Shown here piece after piece: positions 46,965 through 57,529 of a stretch of 64,000 nt of DNA. The notes under the pieces were generated by a model. The model was not told the origin of the DNA, ran no database searches, and was given only the letters and a program-made list of their open reading frames with translations. This DNA is from Lathyrus oleraceus (lineage: Eukaryota; Streptophyta; Magnoliopsida; Fabales; Fabaceae), in assembly GCF_024323335.1 (NCBI RefSeq), contig NC_066579.1:129456354-129520353 (forward strand), read 5' to 3'. The translations under genes and the position numbers were made by a program. The first letter of the stretch is position 1. Each line of letters opens with the position of its first letter.

Positions 46965-47414
46965 AGTCTCAAAAATTCATCATCAAATTTAATACTCATT
47001 TCTGGCACCTGATCAATGAGCTCTTGAATAAAATTTGATATTCATTCACTCAAGTGATCTAAATAAAAGTCCATTCCTTATACTTCAAACTTATGAAGTT
47101 ATTCAACAAGAACAATTTATTATTCCATGATTTGGAGGCATACAAGGACTCTATCTTCTCCCACAATTTTTTTCATGTGTCTCATTAACAATGTGATTAT
47201 AAATATTATCTTCTACATATTGTCGAATAAAACCACATACATATTGATGTTCAAACTCACATTCTTCATCAGACATAGAATTCGGCTTTGCGAAACTAAA
47301 AATCGGTAAATGCAATTTCTTCATAAATAGTAAGTCTTTCATCTTCCCCTTCCATAAATGGTAATTAGAACCATTCAACAATACTATCTTCATCTTTGTA
47401 TTTGACGGTATCAT
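46965..47414 (-). pseudogene. Decayed Ty1/copia gag fragment
   Basis: The minus strand gives MKIVLLNGSNYHLWKGKMKD, LLFMKKLHLPIFS, EFEHQYVCGFIRQYVEDNIY and NHIVNETHEK, a DUF4219/UBN2-type gag start. After a one-base frame change it continues with IESLYASKSWNNKLFL and ISLKYKEW, then degraded DHLNEFQ-like text. The rest of the element is missing. Confidence 0.75.
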
Positions 47415-47444
47415 TCAAACAAGTAAAATAGCTTTTAACTAAGA

Positions 47445-47456
47445 GCTCTGATACAA
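47445..47456 (-). other. Primer-binding site of the copia gag relic
   Basis: TTGTATCAGAGC on the minus strand, one base away from the initiator-Met form TGGTATCAGAGC, just upstream of the gag start. It places the 5' LTR to the right (from about 47,457). Confidence 0.6.
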
Positions 47457-48010
47457 CTCCGATGAGAAATTAAAACACAATAACAGACCAACACGCATCG
47501 AATATAAAATTCCCCAGACTTGTAAAATCCTTGAGGAACAACAACAAATATAGGACGACAAATCGAACAAATAAAGGCGCAAAAGAAAATCGATATTTTT
47601 AACGTGGAAAATCCCTCAATATAATAGTAAAAACCACGAGTCGTACAGACCAAACAAATAACTCCACTATAATCAATTAAGGGTACAAGAGAGTCTTAAA
47701 ATGATTCACAAACTAGTGCTAACAACCGCAAATCACAAAGCATACTAGCTTACAAATAAGAATAAAAAAACTGAAAATTTTCCCAAATCTACAGCTTTAG
47801 TGCGAAGCAAATAAATCTCACCTCAGACGTTATTTTAAAATTCTGAACGGTCAAAAGTTAGATATATGTGTTACAAATCTGTCCTCTAAGTTTGAGCACA
47901 GTCTGACGATTAACGAATACGGGATCGTCGATTTAGTGAGACTGGTTGCAGAAAAACGAGAATAAGTTTCTCTCCTCTTTTCTCTTTTTTAAATCCTTAT
48001 TTTCTCTCTA
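47457..48010 (-). repeat. Probable 5' LTR of the copia gag relic, right limit uncertain
   Basis: By position, sequence to the right of the primer-binding site should be LTR. It contains TTTAACGTGGAAAATCCCTC text common in copia LTRs. No second copy is available for comparison. Confidence 0.4.
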
Positions 48011-49173
48011 TCTATCTCAACCCTAAATTGATCATCTCCACTTAAATAAGTGAGATAAATTGCCTAATCGTATTTGAACATTTCTTCACATAGAAATGAA
48101 GCTGAAACCCAATAATATATGCATGAGAGAAAAATAATAGAAGTGTGAAGATTATTATTAAGTTATATGATTTAAAATAAAATAAAAACTCAATATATTT
48201 TTTGATAGTGTAAAGTTTGTTTAGTTACTGATATTATCTATAAAGATTATTCAAAATTTAACTTTTTTTGAAAAGGAAATAAATGACATACTATTGAAAT
48301 TTGAATAATTACATACTCAGCCAAATTCTCAGATAACATTACTCTCCAAAAATATAAAGAGAATAAATGAAATTTTAAAAAAATGAGAACTGCATTTGAA
48401 CACCCCAAACTATATCTGGGTCCACCCCTATATGCTGGCTGTATTTCTTTGAAAGGAAATGGAAGAATGCAAAGATAGAACATGAAAGAGCCACCAGCAT
48501 ATCCTAAAAATAAACTCACCATTTCGGTTTTCAATTTCTCTAAATTGATCAATCGATGCAATTTTGAATCAGCACCAAACAAACATGGTTATTACATATA
48601 TTATGTACATAAAAACGCCAAACATTGATAAACACTAGCCAGTTCTCGTTGAGTAATAATCTCAATCACAAGAATAAAGGTGAATAATGGAGAGATGAAT
48701 AGGATGATTAAATTAAAAGATATGTTTGATTTGTTAAAAAAATGAAGGACTGAAATCAACAACTTTTTTAACATCTTATTTGATGTAAAAATTAATTATG
48801 AAACTGGACAAAACTTATAGTAACTGATGGGACAGAAACATAAATTCTTGTCTTTCATTAAATCTTTGAGACATCTTTTTATCTCAAGCACAAATTATAA
48901 AAAAATATTTTTAAAAAAACATTATAGTAATATTATAATGGTCTCTCTCACACACATGAAAATAATATTATTATTTTATATATCAATAAAGAATATAGTA
49001 AAATTATATTATTTTTGTCCGGTGCATTGACATATCAGAAATAGTCAAGTAAAATAAATCACGCATTCATCCTTTTTCTCCTTCTTTATCATTATTTAAT
49101 ATTTTGATTCATAAATATTAATAAAAAATATTATAATAAAAATTATGTTATTTTGTCTAGTGAATAAACATAT
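48011..49173. other. AT-rich, no gene recognised
   Basis: A 111-residue minus-strand frame (48,247-48,582) has no family signature. Otherwise only A/T-rich filler. Confidence 0.4.
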
Positions 49174-49250
49174 TGTTGAATGATAATTCAGTATTTTAGT
49201 ATTTCGCCTATGTACTTTATTATTTCGTCTATGTGACATTATTGTTCGTG

Positions 49251-49258
49251 TATATAAG
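49251..49258 (+). promoter_or_regulatory. LTR promoter TATA box
   Basis: TATATAAG in the 5' LTR, conserved at 52,004-52,011 in the 3' LTR. Confidence 0.5.
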
Positions 49259-49447
49259 AGGATATTGTGCTTAGCCATTAAGTAATCTAATATAGCACGT
49301 TATACACAAAAGTAATGGAGTAACCATTCTCTGTGTAACTGTTAGTGGAATAATAGTAAAAGTTTGTTAGAGTTTGTTATTCTCTCTCTCTCTCTCTCTC
49401 CTCTCTTTTCTTCCATCTTCATCTTCTTTACCTTGTACACCAACAAA

Positions 49448-49460
49448 TGGTATCTAGAGC
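49448..49460 (+). other. Primer-binding site, copia element
   Basis: TGGTATCTAGAGC two bases after the 5' LTR. It is the initiator-Met site with one extra T, as in the element at 6.4 kb. Confidence 0.75.
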
Positions 49461-49640
49461 ACCAATTCGGATCCACAGGGAAACACGAGTGAACTGTGAA
49501 GTGTTGTGTGATTGATTTTGTTTCTTGAATTCATGTTAAATTTTTGAATCAGAATCGTAACAGAATCACATTTCTTGATTCTGCAGGATTAGGAAACACT
49601 AGTGTTTGGTGAGATCTGAGTGATTTGCACAAGACTGAAG

Positions 49641-51924
49641 ATGAACAGAAATGGTAATCTGAGTACTAAGCTTCTAATGTTCGATGGCAAGAACTTGAAT
49701 CGGTGGATGATTTAGATGCGTGTGTTGTTTGGTGCTCAACAGGTGTCCAACCAAGAAGCCGAAGGAAATTGTTCCTTTAGAGAAGTAGACTAGAGGTAAC
49801 CAAAGTGTGAGCCATCTGAAGGTGTTTGGTTCTGTTTGTTACAAACATGTTCGAAATGCTAGAGAAAGAAGTTGGATGACACAAGAAGAGTTATGTTTCT
49901 TGTAGGGTACCATAGTACAAATGCTTATAAGCTTTATTGTCTTATCACTAACAAGGTTGAATTCATCAGATATGTCATTGTGAAAGAATCCGAAGCGTGG
50001 GATTGGAGTAAATCTCAACCCAACTCTGGTGTAGAGTTAACCTCTGAAGATACTTTGAAATCTAAAGGTTCTGAAGATGATTCTGAAGGTGAGTCAGACT
50101 CTGAAGTTGAATTTGATTCTGATCTAGATTCGGATGGTGATTCAGACTCTGGTGAAGATCCATACTTTAGGAATATTCCAGACTCTGAAGTTGGTCATGC
50201 CTCTGTGGTGGTACTTTTGGGGTTCCAGCATCTGATACTATTCGAGTGTCTGGAGGAGATTCTGAACATGTTCAGAGGCCATAAAGAATCAGAAGCATAC
50301 CAAGAAGGTTTATAGAGTTTGACATGCTGAAAGATACTGAAGTAGACTCTAAAGGAGAATTCATTCAGTGTGCCATGTTAGTAGACTCTGAACTAGTGAC
50401 TACATAAGAAGCGCTTAAGAAGAAAGTATGGTTGAAGGCCATGAAAGAAGAACTTGAGGCTATAGAAAGAAATAAGACTTGGAAGTTGATTGAGCTTCCA
50501 AAGAACAAGAAATCCATCAGTGTCATATGGGTTTTCAAGGTGAAACTGAAGCCAGATGGATCAATTGGGAAACACAAAGCAATGTTAGTTGCAAGAGGTT
50601 TTCTATAGAAACCTGGGTTAGACTACCTTGAGGTGTTTTCTCCTGTAGCAGGACATGAGACAATCAGATTGGTGATTGCGATAGCTGCTAATAGGAATTG
50701 GCCTCTGATGCATTTGGATGTGAAATTTGCACTTCTGAAAGGCCCATTACAAGAAGAGTTATACATGTTACAACCTCCTGGATTTCTGAAAAAGAATCAA
50801 GAAGGGAAGGTGTACAGGTTACATAAAGCGTTGTATGGAATGAAACAAGCTCCTAAAGCTTGGAATTTGAAAATTAATTCATTTTTCAAGCTTCAAGGAT
50901 TCAGAAAGTGTGAGATGGAGTATGGTGTCTATGTTCATCATACCTCTGAAGGCAATATGATTCTGGTATGTTTGTATATTAATGACATATTGCTAACAGA
51001 AAGTTATGAACATGAGATAGATAAGTTCAAGAAGGTGCTGATGAATGAGTTTGAGATAACTGATCTAAGAAAGATGACATATTTCTTAGGTATGCAGTTT
51101 ATGTATTCTGAGAAGGGTATCATTTTACATCAGTTGAAGTATGAACTTGAGCTTCTAAAGAGATTCGAGCTGCTGAATTGTAAGGATGATGTCACACCGT
51201 TAGAAACAAATCACAAATTGGATTCTGATCCTGAAGGTGATGATGTAGATGCTACAACTTTCAAATAATTAGTTGGATCTCTAAGGTATTTATGTGATAT
51301 CATACCTGATATTTGCTATGTAAATAGAATGGTTAGTAGGTTCATGAGTAAACTTGAAGTGGTCTCATTACCAAGATGTTGTTAGGATTCTGAGGTATAT
51401 TAAGGGGACTCTGAAGAATGGAGTTTTGTTTCCTTCTGGGGAAATGGATAGTTCAGAGTTGATGTGTTACTAAAACTCTAATTGGTGTGAAGACAGAGTT
51501 GACAGAAGAAGTACTTCATGATATTTGTTTAAGTATCCGGGAGGTCTTACTTCTTAGTGTTCCAAGAAGTAACCAGTTGTTGTTTTGTCACTCTGTGAAG
51601 CTGAATATATTGCAGACATTGTGGCTGCATGTAGAGCTGTTTGACTTCTGAATTTACTGCGGGATCTGAAGATCAGGATAAATAAGCCTGAAGCTGATGA
51701 TTGATAACAAATATGTAATCAATCTTGTCAAGAATCCAGTGTTGAACGGGAGAAGCAAGCATATTGAGACTAAGTATCATTTTCTGAGAAGTCAGGTTCA
51801 AAATGGAGTGCTAGAAGTTATGCATTGTAGCCCTCAGAAGCAGCTGACAAATGTTTTGACGAAAACGATCAAGACTCAATTTCTCCACTTGAGGGATGAA
51901 ATTAGTGTTATTAGTTTTGATTAG
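49641..51924 (+). pseudogene. Broken copia gag-pol (gag start, integrase tail, RT, RNase H)
   Basis: MNRNGNLSTKLLMFDGKNLN is the gag start, with a stop in place of a Gln a few codons later. At about 49,740 it jumps to integrase tail text ([27 protein letters not shown]). An acidic Ser/Asp/Glu linker (50,060-50,200), RT (WVFKVKLKPDGSIGKHKA, HLDVKFALLKGPLQEELY, and YINDILLTES where YVDDILL is expected) and RNase H (IDNKYVINLVKNPVLNGRSK) follow. The RT active site has lost one of its two Asp residues (N for D), so the enzyme would be dead even without the stops at 50,406, 50,606, 51,266 and later. Confidence 0.88.
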
Positions 51925-52189
51925 TTAAATCCTGAATTAATGGATGGTGTTGAAGGGTACATTAATATTTTAGTATTTCGCATACATGACATTATTTTTT
52001 GTGTATATAAGAGAGTAGTGTACTTAGCCATTGAGTAATGTAATATGACACGCTCTACGCAAAAATAGAGACTAACCATTCTCTATGTAATCATTAGTGA
52101 AATAGCAGTGGAAGTTTGTTAGAGTTTGTTATTCTCTCTCTTCTCTATTTTCCTTCATCTTCATCTTCTTCACCTGCACCAACACATAT

Positions 52190-53580
52190 CAAATAAAGTA
52201 TAGTAAAAAAAATCTATCTCTTCAATTTTTTTCCTCCTACTCATGATTTAATATTTGATTCATAAATATTAATATTTTGTATATCAATAAAGAATATTAT
52301 AGTGAAAGTCATATTAATTCGCATAAAGAATCATGAAAAATGGTTCGCTCGTATTGGTTTGCAGTACTTTTACAAATTGATTCGCACAATTTTTCTAAGA
52401 ATTAGTGTAAAATGGAGTAACAGCCAACTAAATATAAATGTAACAATAATTGTTAAATAAACTAGAAAATAAAAATAACTTAACTATTTATAATTGAATT
52501 TTTAAAGTAATGTGATTGAAATGATTCATGTGGGATTATGAAATTTTTCTCTCAGCCAATTTGGAGTTCAAAGAAAATTGAAAGGACTAGCTTTATTAAA
52601 GTTAATGTGGGACTATAAAGTTTTATTGCTATTTTATTCATTCTAATAAAATAAATATTTAATATTATTATACTAATTATTATACCCCTTACATCTCTAA
52701 TTAGTTGAGAGTTACAAATAAATCGCATACTCGAATTTATATCACGTATCGAATTAAATTATGAATTGTTTGACTATGAGTGATACAACTACTAGCATAA
52801 CTTGAAATCATTACATCATAAACACATTTTATCATTTTCGTTGCATTCTTGGATTCATAAAATCGGCTTCAAGAAGTTGGGATGGATTACATCATAGCTA
52901 AACTTTATAAAGCTGTTGAGATATTTACTATATTTATTTACGAGTGTATTTGCATAAAAGCAAGCAAGCATCAGTGACGCCACACAATATATATACTTTT
53001 ATAAAAGAAGAAGAAAACAAAGAAACAATGACGATACTGTACAATATTATGTAGGTAGAGACTGCTATATGAATGTAGAGAAAGAACATAGGTGTGAGCA
53101 TTGTTGATGTTAGACAACTCTGACAAACCGACTTAACCATGAAGTAGAGGTTTGGCCATTGAGTAAAACCTGTTAGAACCAAGAAACATGCCTCTTTGGG
53201 CTGGATCGGACTAAAAATTTGATAATGAGTTGGAAATGAAAGGGTACCGGAAATATAGTTCGAAATTTTTTGAAGTGATACTCTTTTAATTTTAACAATA
53301 TACTTTGTTCAAATAGTTCGGTCAAATTTGCCTACGTCTGCGACTATAGAACAACTATAGATCCGTCTTATTGATTCGTTCTGAATTTTTTACACATTAG
53401 AATTTCAATGTTACAAACATATATAGAGATACTAATGATTCAAATTAAAATAATACCCTTGCCTACTTGACATTATCTATGAGTCAAACTTAACAATCTC
53501 CACATTGACGAATATCAACCCCCTAAGAAGATTAATTGTATAATGTCATATCCTAGCAATTGAGGGTGTGTAATTCATGC
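52190..53580. other. No gene recognised
   Basis: AT-rich sequence. The last 200 bases may be LTR text of the copia relic that follows. Confidence 0.4.
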
Positions 53581-54265
53581 TTAACACAGAGAAACATGTA
53601 ACAAGTTCAAACAATGTTTGAACTTGTCACTAGTGACTGACTTGGTCAACATATAAGCTACATTTTCTAAAGTGCGAACCTTCTGAAATAATATATGTTT
53701 GGACGCCACCAACTCCCTAATCTTGGGGAACCGCATATCAATATACTTGATCCTAGCATGATACACCTGATTGTTCACCAAATAGATATCACTCATACTA
53801 TCATAATGCAACTGAACTCTGCCTAGCTCAACACCTAACTCTTTCACTAACTCTGTAAGTCACAATACTTCCTTGACATCTTAAGCTACTCCCATATTCT
53901 GCCTCAGTTATAGACATAACTATTATGGATTGAACTGATGATTTCCATCATATAACCCCCTCCTTGCGCAAACGTAAAAACATACCCTATTGTATACCTC
54001 ATATCTCCCAGATCACCCGCATAGTCAGAATCTACATATCCCACAATTGATTGAACACTCTGCTCCATGCTTAAAATGATACCACAATTCGTTGTACCCA
54101 TCAAGTACCTTAGGATCCACTATAATGCTTCACAATGCCACTTCCATGGCTTGAACATGAACTTGCACACTTCACTAACTGTGTGTGCCAAATCTGATCT
54201 AGTGCAAACCATATCATACATCAAACAACCAAATGCAATAGTGTTAGATGCCCAAAAGTGCTTAT
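53581..54265 (-). pseudogene. Decayed Ty1/copia RNase H and RT end
   Basis: Minus strand: AFGCLMYDMVCTRSDLAHTV and FMFKPWKWHCEALQWILRYL (54,240-54,105, RT end); MGTTNCGIIL and VGYVDSDYAGDLGDMRYTIG (54,104-53,904, RNase H start); KELGVELGRVQLHYDSMSDI, NQVYHARIKYIDMRF, ASKHILFQKVRT and MLTKSVTSDKFKHCL (53,847-53,581, RNase H end). Frames change between the blocks and stops occur. The rest of the element is not present on the right, where unrelated sequence begins near 54,266. Confidence 0.82.
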
Positions 54266-54476
54266 TTGAGCTATCATATGTGGGCATCTTTCACTCTATT
54301 TCTCTGCTAAAATTGTCAAAATCACCTTGGTTTTTGATGAAATGCATTACATTGATAAACAAGCTTGGTGCCTTTGATTTGTGTGTTATTGTGCAGAAAG
54401 AAGGCATGAAATAATTGAAATTGAAGACACAAGAAAGTTGGCAAAGGAACCAAAGCAAACAAGCATTCATCAGCCT

Positions 54477-54642
54477 GCTCGCTAGGCGAGGGCTGTGGCG
54501 AAGCATTGATTCGCTAGGCGAGCGCCAAGCGAAAAGCTCCAGTAAATTGTCAATAAATTCGCCAGGCGAGCTGACAGCGAAGGTGGTAGCGAGTTCGTTC
54601 TATTTTGGTGAAAAGCGCAGCCAGCACTCACTCGCTAGGCGA
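54477..54642. repeat. Cluster of CTCGCTAGGCGAG-type palindromes
   Basis: GCTCGCTAGGCGAG at 54,477, TCGCTAGGCGAGCG at 54,511, TCGCCAGGCGAGC at about 54,559 and CTCGCTAGGCGA at 54,631. Other CGAAG/AGCGAG phrases lie between. The stretch is GC-rich against an AT-rich background and ends just left of the gypsy element. Non-coding. Confidence 0.8.
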
Positions 54643-54712
54643 AGCTCTAGCGAGTCCCCAGCGAGCATTCCAGTAGCAAAACCTCTCAACCTCGTTGGGG
54701 CGAAGGTTGAAG

Positions 54713-56408
54713 TGTAACACCCCGAATTAAATAAGAGGATTATTTAATTAAGTTAATAATATATTTAATAATTTAATTAAATAAATTGAATTATTGGATT
54801 ATTATTATTATTATTATTATTTGGAATAATAATTAGTGGAAAATATATAAGTTGGAATAAGAGAAAAAGGGTCATTCATTTTTGGTAAAGAGTTTTCACG
54901 TGAAACAGAGAAGCGACTGAAAGGTGAAAAGTGGAGAAAGAGCAAAGGTTGAAGAACGGAAAAGCTTGAAGCTTAGAGATTGCCGGATTATCTCAGGTAA
55001 GGGGGGTTTATCGTCGCTTAATGGGTATTATAGATTAACATGTCATGGGTAGTGAGAAACCGTTGAATTGACCCTAATTGGGATTGTTGAATGCTGAAAG
55101 ATTGTGATGAATAAACTGAGTTTAAGCTGTAATTGAGTCCGTAATTGTGTGAGTCGTGTTTCCCCGAACGTGTAGCTTTTTACGGAAATTGAATCGGAGG
55201 TCCGGAAGTCCTCCAACGGCGGAAAATGCGGAAACTCTGCATTCTGCCTTGTGTTAGCGCAGGAACTGCTGTTTTGTCTGCGTTAACCGGTTAACCCAGG
55301 GCGTTAACCGGTAACACTGTTATATTTGTGAAAATGTGCTGTTTTGCCTGCGTTAACCGGTTAACCCAGGGCGTTAACCGGTTAACACTATTGCGTTTTG
55401 CCAGAAAATGTATTTTTGTCCTGCGTTAACCGGTTAACCCAGGGCGTTAACCGGTTAACACTGTTGGAAATTGGAAAATTTGATATTTTAATGTTGTGAA
55501 CATAATTGGTGATTGGCATATTCTCGTTGATTTCGATGAATAATTTTGTTGGGTTTATGTTATGAAATGTTGATCCCAATATGTGGATCAGTTGTGTTAA
55601 AGTTGTTGAAAATACTGAGTTGGAGGCTTGATGAGCCAAGGTTGATTATAAGTTGATTTTTGTTGAAAACGTTGTTGTGTTGATATTATTATTATGTTGT
55701 TGACAGTTTAAAGTCGTGTATGCCATGTACATTCATATGCATTAAGTCGGAGCTTTGCTCACACCACGTTGGCCTGGATTGGCAAATTTTAAGTTGAAAG
55801 TTGAAGGCTTATGCCTTGATGCCCACTAAAATGGCAATGATTTTAAGTTGGGAGTTTTACTCCGAATGGTACCACATGCATGACGAGTCGAGTCTCATTA
55901 GAGTTGCATTCTGTTGGTTTGTTGTATGTGTATCAGTGGTATTGATCTTGAGTATGTATATGAGTTGTGCTGATATTGGGTGATTAATGAGTTAAATTAC
56001 TTAACATAACATGATAATTTATAATGTTTGTTACATCGATTGAGGAACTCACCCTTACAATTATTTTTCAGGTAACGAGCAATGAGTTGAGTAGGAGCTA
56101 GTGCTTGGAGTCTAGGGTAGTCACCGTAGTGGGTCATGCTCTGATAGATGTAACATCGGGACGGGATGTTTTAATTGTTTATTGTCGGTTGTTGAACCAT
56201 TTTTCATGTAATACGTTATATGTTTGTGGAATGGTTGAGTTGATTTATATCCGCTGCGAATTGTGCAAAAATGTTATTTTGATTAAATAATGAGCATGAC
56301 AGTTATTATGTTGTTAAGTGTTGTGTGACACCCTTGGTGCATAATTACTCTGATATTTGTTGTTGTTATTTTAATTAAATATTTGGGGTATTTTAGAAGG
56401 GTGTTACA
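54713..56408 (+). repeat. 5' LTR of the gypsy element
   Basis: TGTAACACC...GGTGTTACA, 1,696 bp. It contains an ATT microsatellite (about 54,800-54,821), a TATATAAG at 54,845 and six GTTAACCGGTTAAC palindromes. Confidence 0.95.
55282..55459. repeat. Three pairs of GTTAACCGGTTAAC palindromes, each pair offset by 21 bp
   Basis: Starts at 55,282 and 55,303; 55,352 and 55,373; 55,425 and 55,446. Five copies are perfect 14-mers; the one at 55,303 lacks one T. The two members of a pair are separated by CCCAGGGC. The pairs repeat every 70-73 bases with TGTTTTGCCTGC-like text between. Confidence 0.95.
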
Positions 56409-56412
56409 TTAG

Positions 56413-56424
56413 TGGTATCAGAGC
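56413..56424 (+). other. Primer-binding site, gypsy element
   Basis: TGGTATCAGAGC, four bases after the 5' LTR; complementary to the initiator-Met tRNA end. Confidence 0.9.
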
Positions 56425-56521
56425 AGGTCGGTCTGTCCGGCCAGTTGTCGTGTCATTACTGTCTAACAATTAGGTATTGTTACCAATCTAACTTTAAGTT
56501 GTGTTGTATTGATAAGTTGAA

Positions 56522-57529
56522 ATGGCTGGAAGGAATGACGCTGCAATGGCTGCCGCAATGCAAGCAATGGCACAAGCGGTGCAGAACTTGCCAAATGCTG
56601 GTGGGGATGCTGGATCACGTAGCTTGGCGACTTTTCAAAGAGAGAATCCGCCGGTGTTTAAAGGGAAGCATGATCCAGATGCAGCCTTGGGATGGTTGAA
56701 AGAGATTGAGAGAATCTTCCGTGTTATGGATTGCACTCCAGCTCAGAAGGTTCGGTATGGTACTCACATGCTAGCAGTCGAAGCTGATGACTGGTGGCTA
56801 GAGACTCACGAGAGGTTGACCGTGGCAGGTGAAGACATTACTTGGGATGTATTCCGTAGGGAATTTCTGAGAAAGTATTATCCGGAAGATGTCCGTGGTA
56901 AGAAGGAAATCGAGTTCCTTGAGCTGAAGCAAGGAAACATGTCTGTCACTGATTATGCTGCGAAATTTGTGGAGCTGTCCAAATTTTATCCTCATTACAC
57001 TGGTGTTGGTGCTGAATTTTCAAAGTGCATCAAGTTTGAGAATGGATTGCGCTCTGAAATTAAGAAGGCTGTTGGGTATCAGAAGATACGCATTTTTACT
57101 GAACTGGTTGATAGCTGCAGGATATTTGAAGAGGACAATAATGCTCATTACAAGATTGTCAGTGACCGCAAGGGAAAGCAGCATCAAAACCGTGGCAAGC
57201 CGTATGATGCTCCAGTGGGAAAAGGGAAACAAGGAGCTGCTCCGGCTCAGAGGACTAGTAGGGGAGGTGCTCCTGCTGGTATAGTTTGCTTCAAATGTGG
57301 TCAGGCTGGTCATAAGAGTAATGTATGCACTGCTGAAGTAAAGAGGTGTTTTCGCTGTGGTAAGACTGGTCATGCAATGGCTGATTGCAAGCACAAGGAA
57401 ATGATTTGTTTTAATTGTGGCGAAGAAGGGCATATTGGAAGTCAGTGTCAGAAGCCAAAGAAATCTCAGACTGGGAAGGTGTTCGCATTGACCGGAACTC
57501 AAACCTCCTGTGAGGACAGACTTATCTGA
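56522..57529 (+). CDS. Gypsy gag (335 aa, three zinc knuckles)
   Basis: ATG at 56,522, 98 bases after the primer-binding site. Residues 40-200 match the retrotransposon gag domain (FKGKHDPDAALGWLKEIERI, ADDWWLETHERL, FRREFLRKYYPEDVRGKKEI). Three CCHC knuckles follow near the C-terminus: CFKCGQAGHKSNVC, CFRCGKTGHAMADC and CFNCGEEGHIGSQC. The protein packages element RNA in the particle. It ends in TGA at 57,527-57,529. The protease starts in the same frame immediately after, without a stop between, so gag and pol were probably one frame and the TGA is likely a nonsense change. Readthrough is a formal alternative. Confidence 0.92.
   Translation: MAGRNDAAMAAAMQAMAQAVQNLPNAGGDAGSRSLATFQRENPPVFKGKHDPDAALGWLKEIERIFRVMDCTPAQKVRYGTHMLAVEADDWWLETHERLTVAGEDITWDVFRREFLRKYYPEDVRGKKEIEFLELKQGNMSVTDYAAKFVELSKFYPHYTGVGAEFSKCIKFENGLRSEIKKAVGYQKIRIFTELVDSCRIFEEDNNAHYKIVSDRKGKQHQNRGKPYDAPVGKGKQGAAPAQRTSRGGAPAGIVCFKCGQAGHKSNVCTAEVKRCFRCGKTGHAMADCKHKEMICFNCGEEGHIGSQCQKPKKSQTGKVFALTGTQTSCEDRLI

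Larger units (their letters stand above)
49174..52184 (+). mobile_element. Ty1/copia element with internal deletion, 3.0 kb
   Basis: The 5' LTR 49,174-49,445 (272 bp) and 3' LTR 51,948-52,184 (237 bp) both start TGTTGAA and end ACCAACA. CATAT is duplicated at 49,169-49,173 and 52,185-52,189. Inside, the gag start runs directly into the end of integrase at about 49,740: about 1.85 kb of gag, protease and integrase core is missing compared with the element at 6.4 kb. RT and RNase H follow with many stops. The LTRs have clearly diverged, so the insertion is older than the one at 6.4 kb. Confidence 0.93.

Noticed and set aside
48247..48582. 111-residue minus-strand frame in AT-rich sequence
   Set aside because: No recognisable domain, codon use like the non-coding surroundings, no supporting neighbour.
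54415..54717. 100-residue plus-strand frame across the CTCGCTAGGCGAG cluster
   Set aside because: Peptide repeats merely reflect the palindromic motif; no start context or domain.
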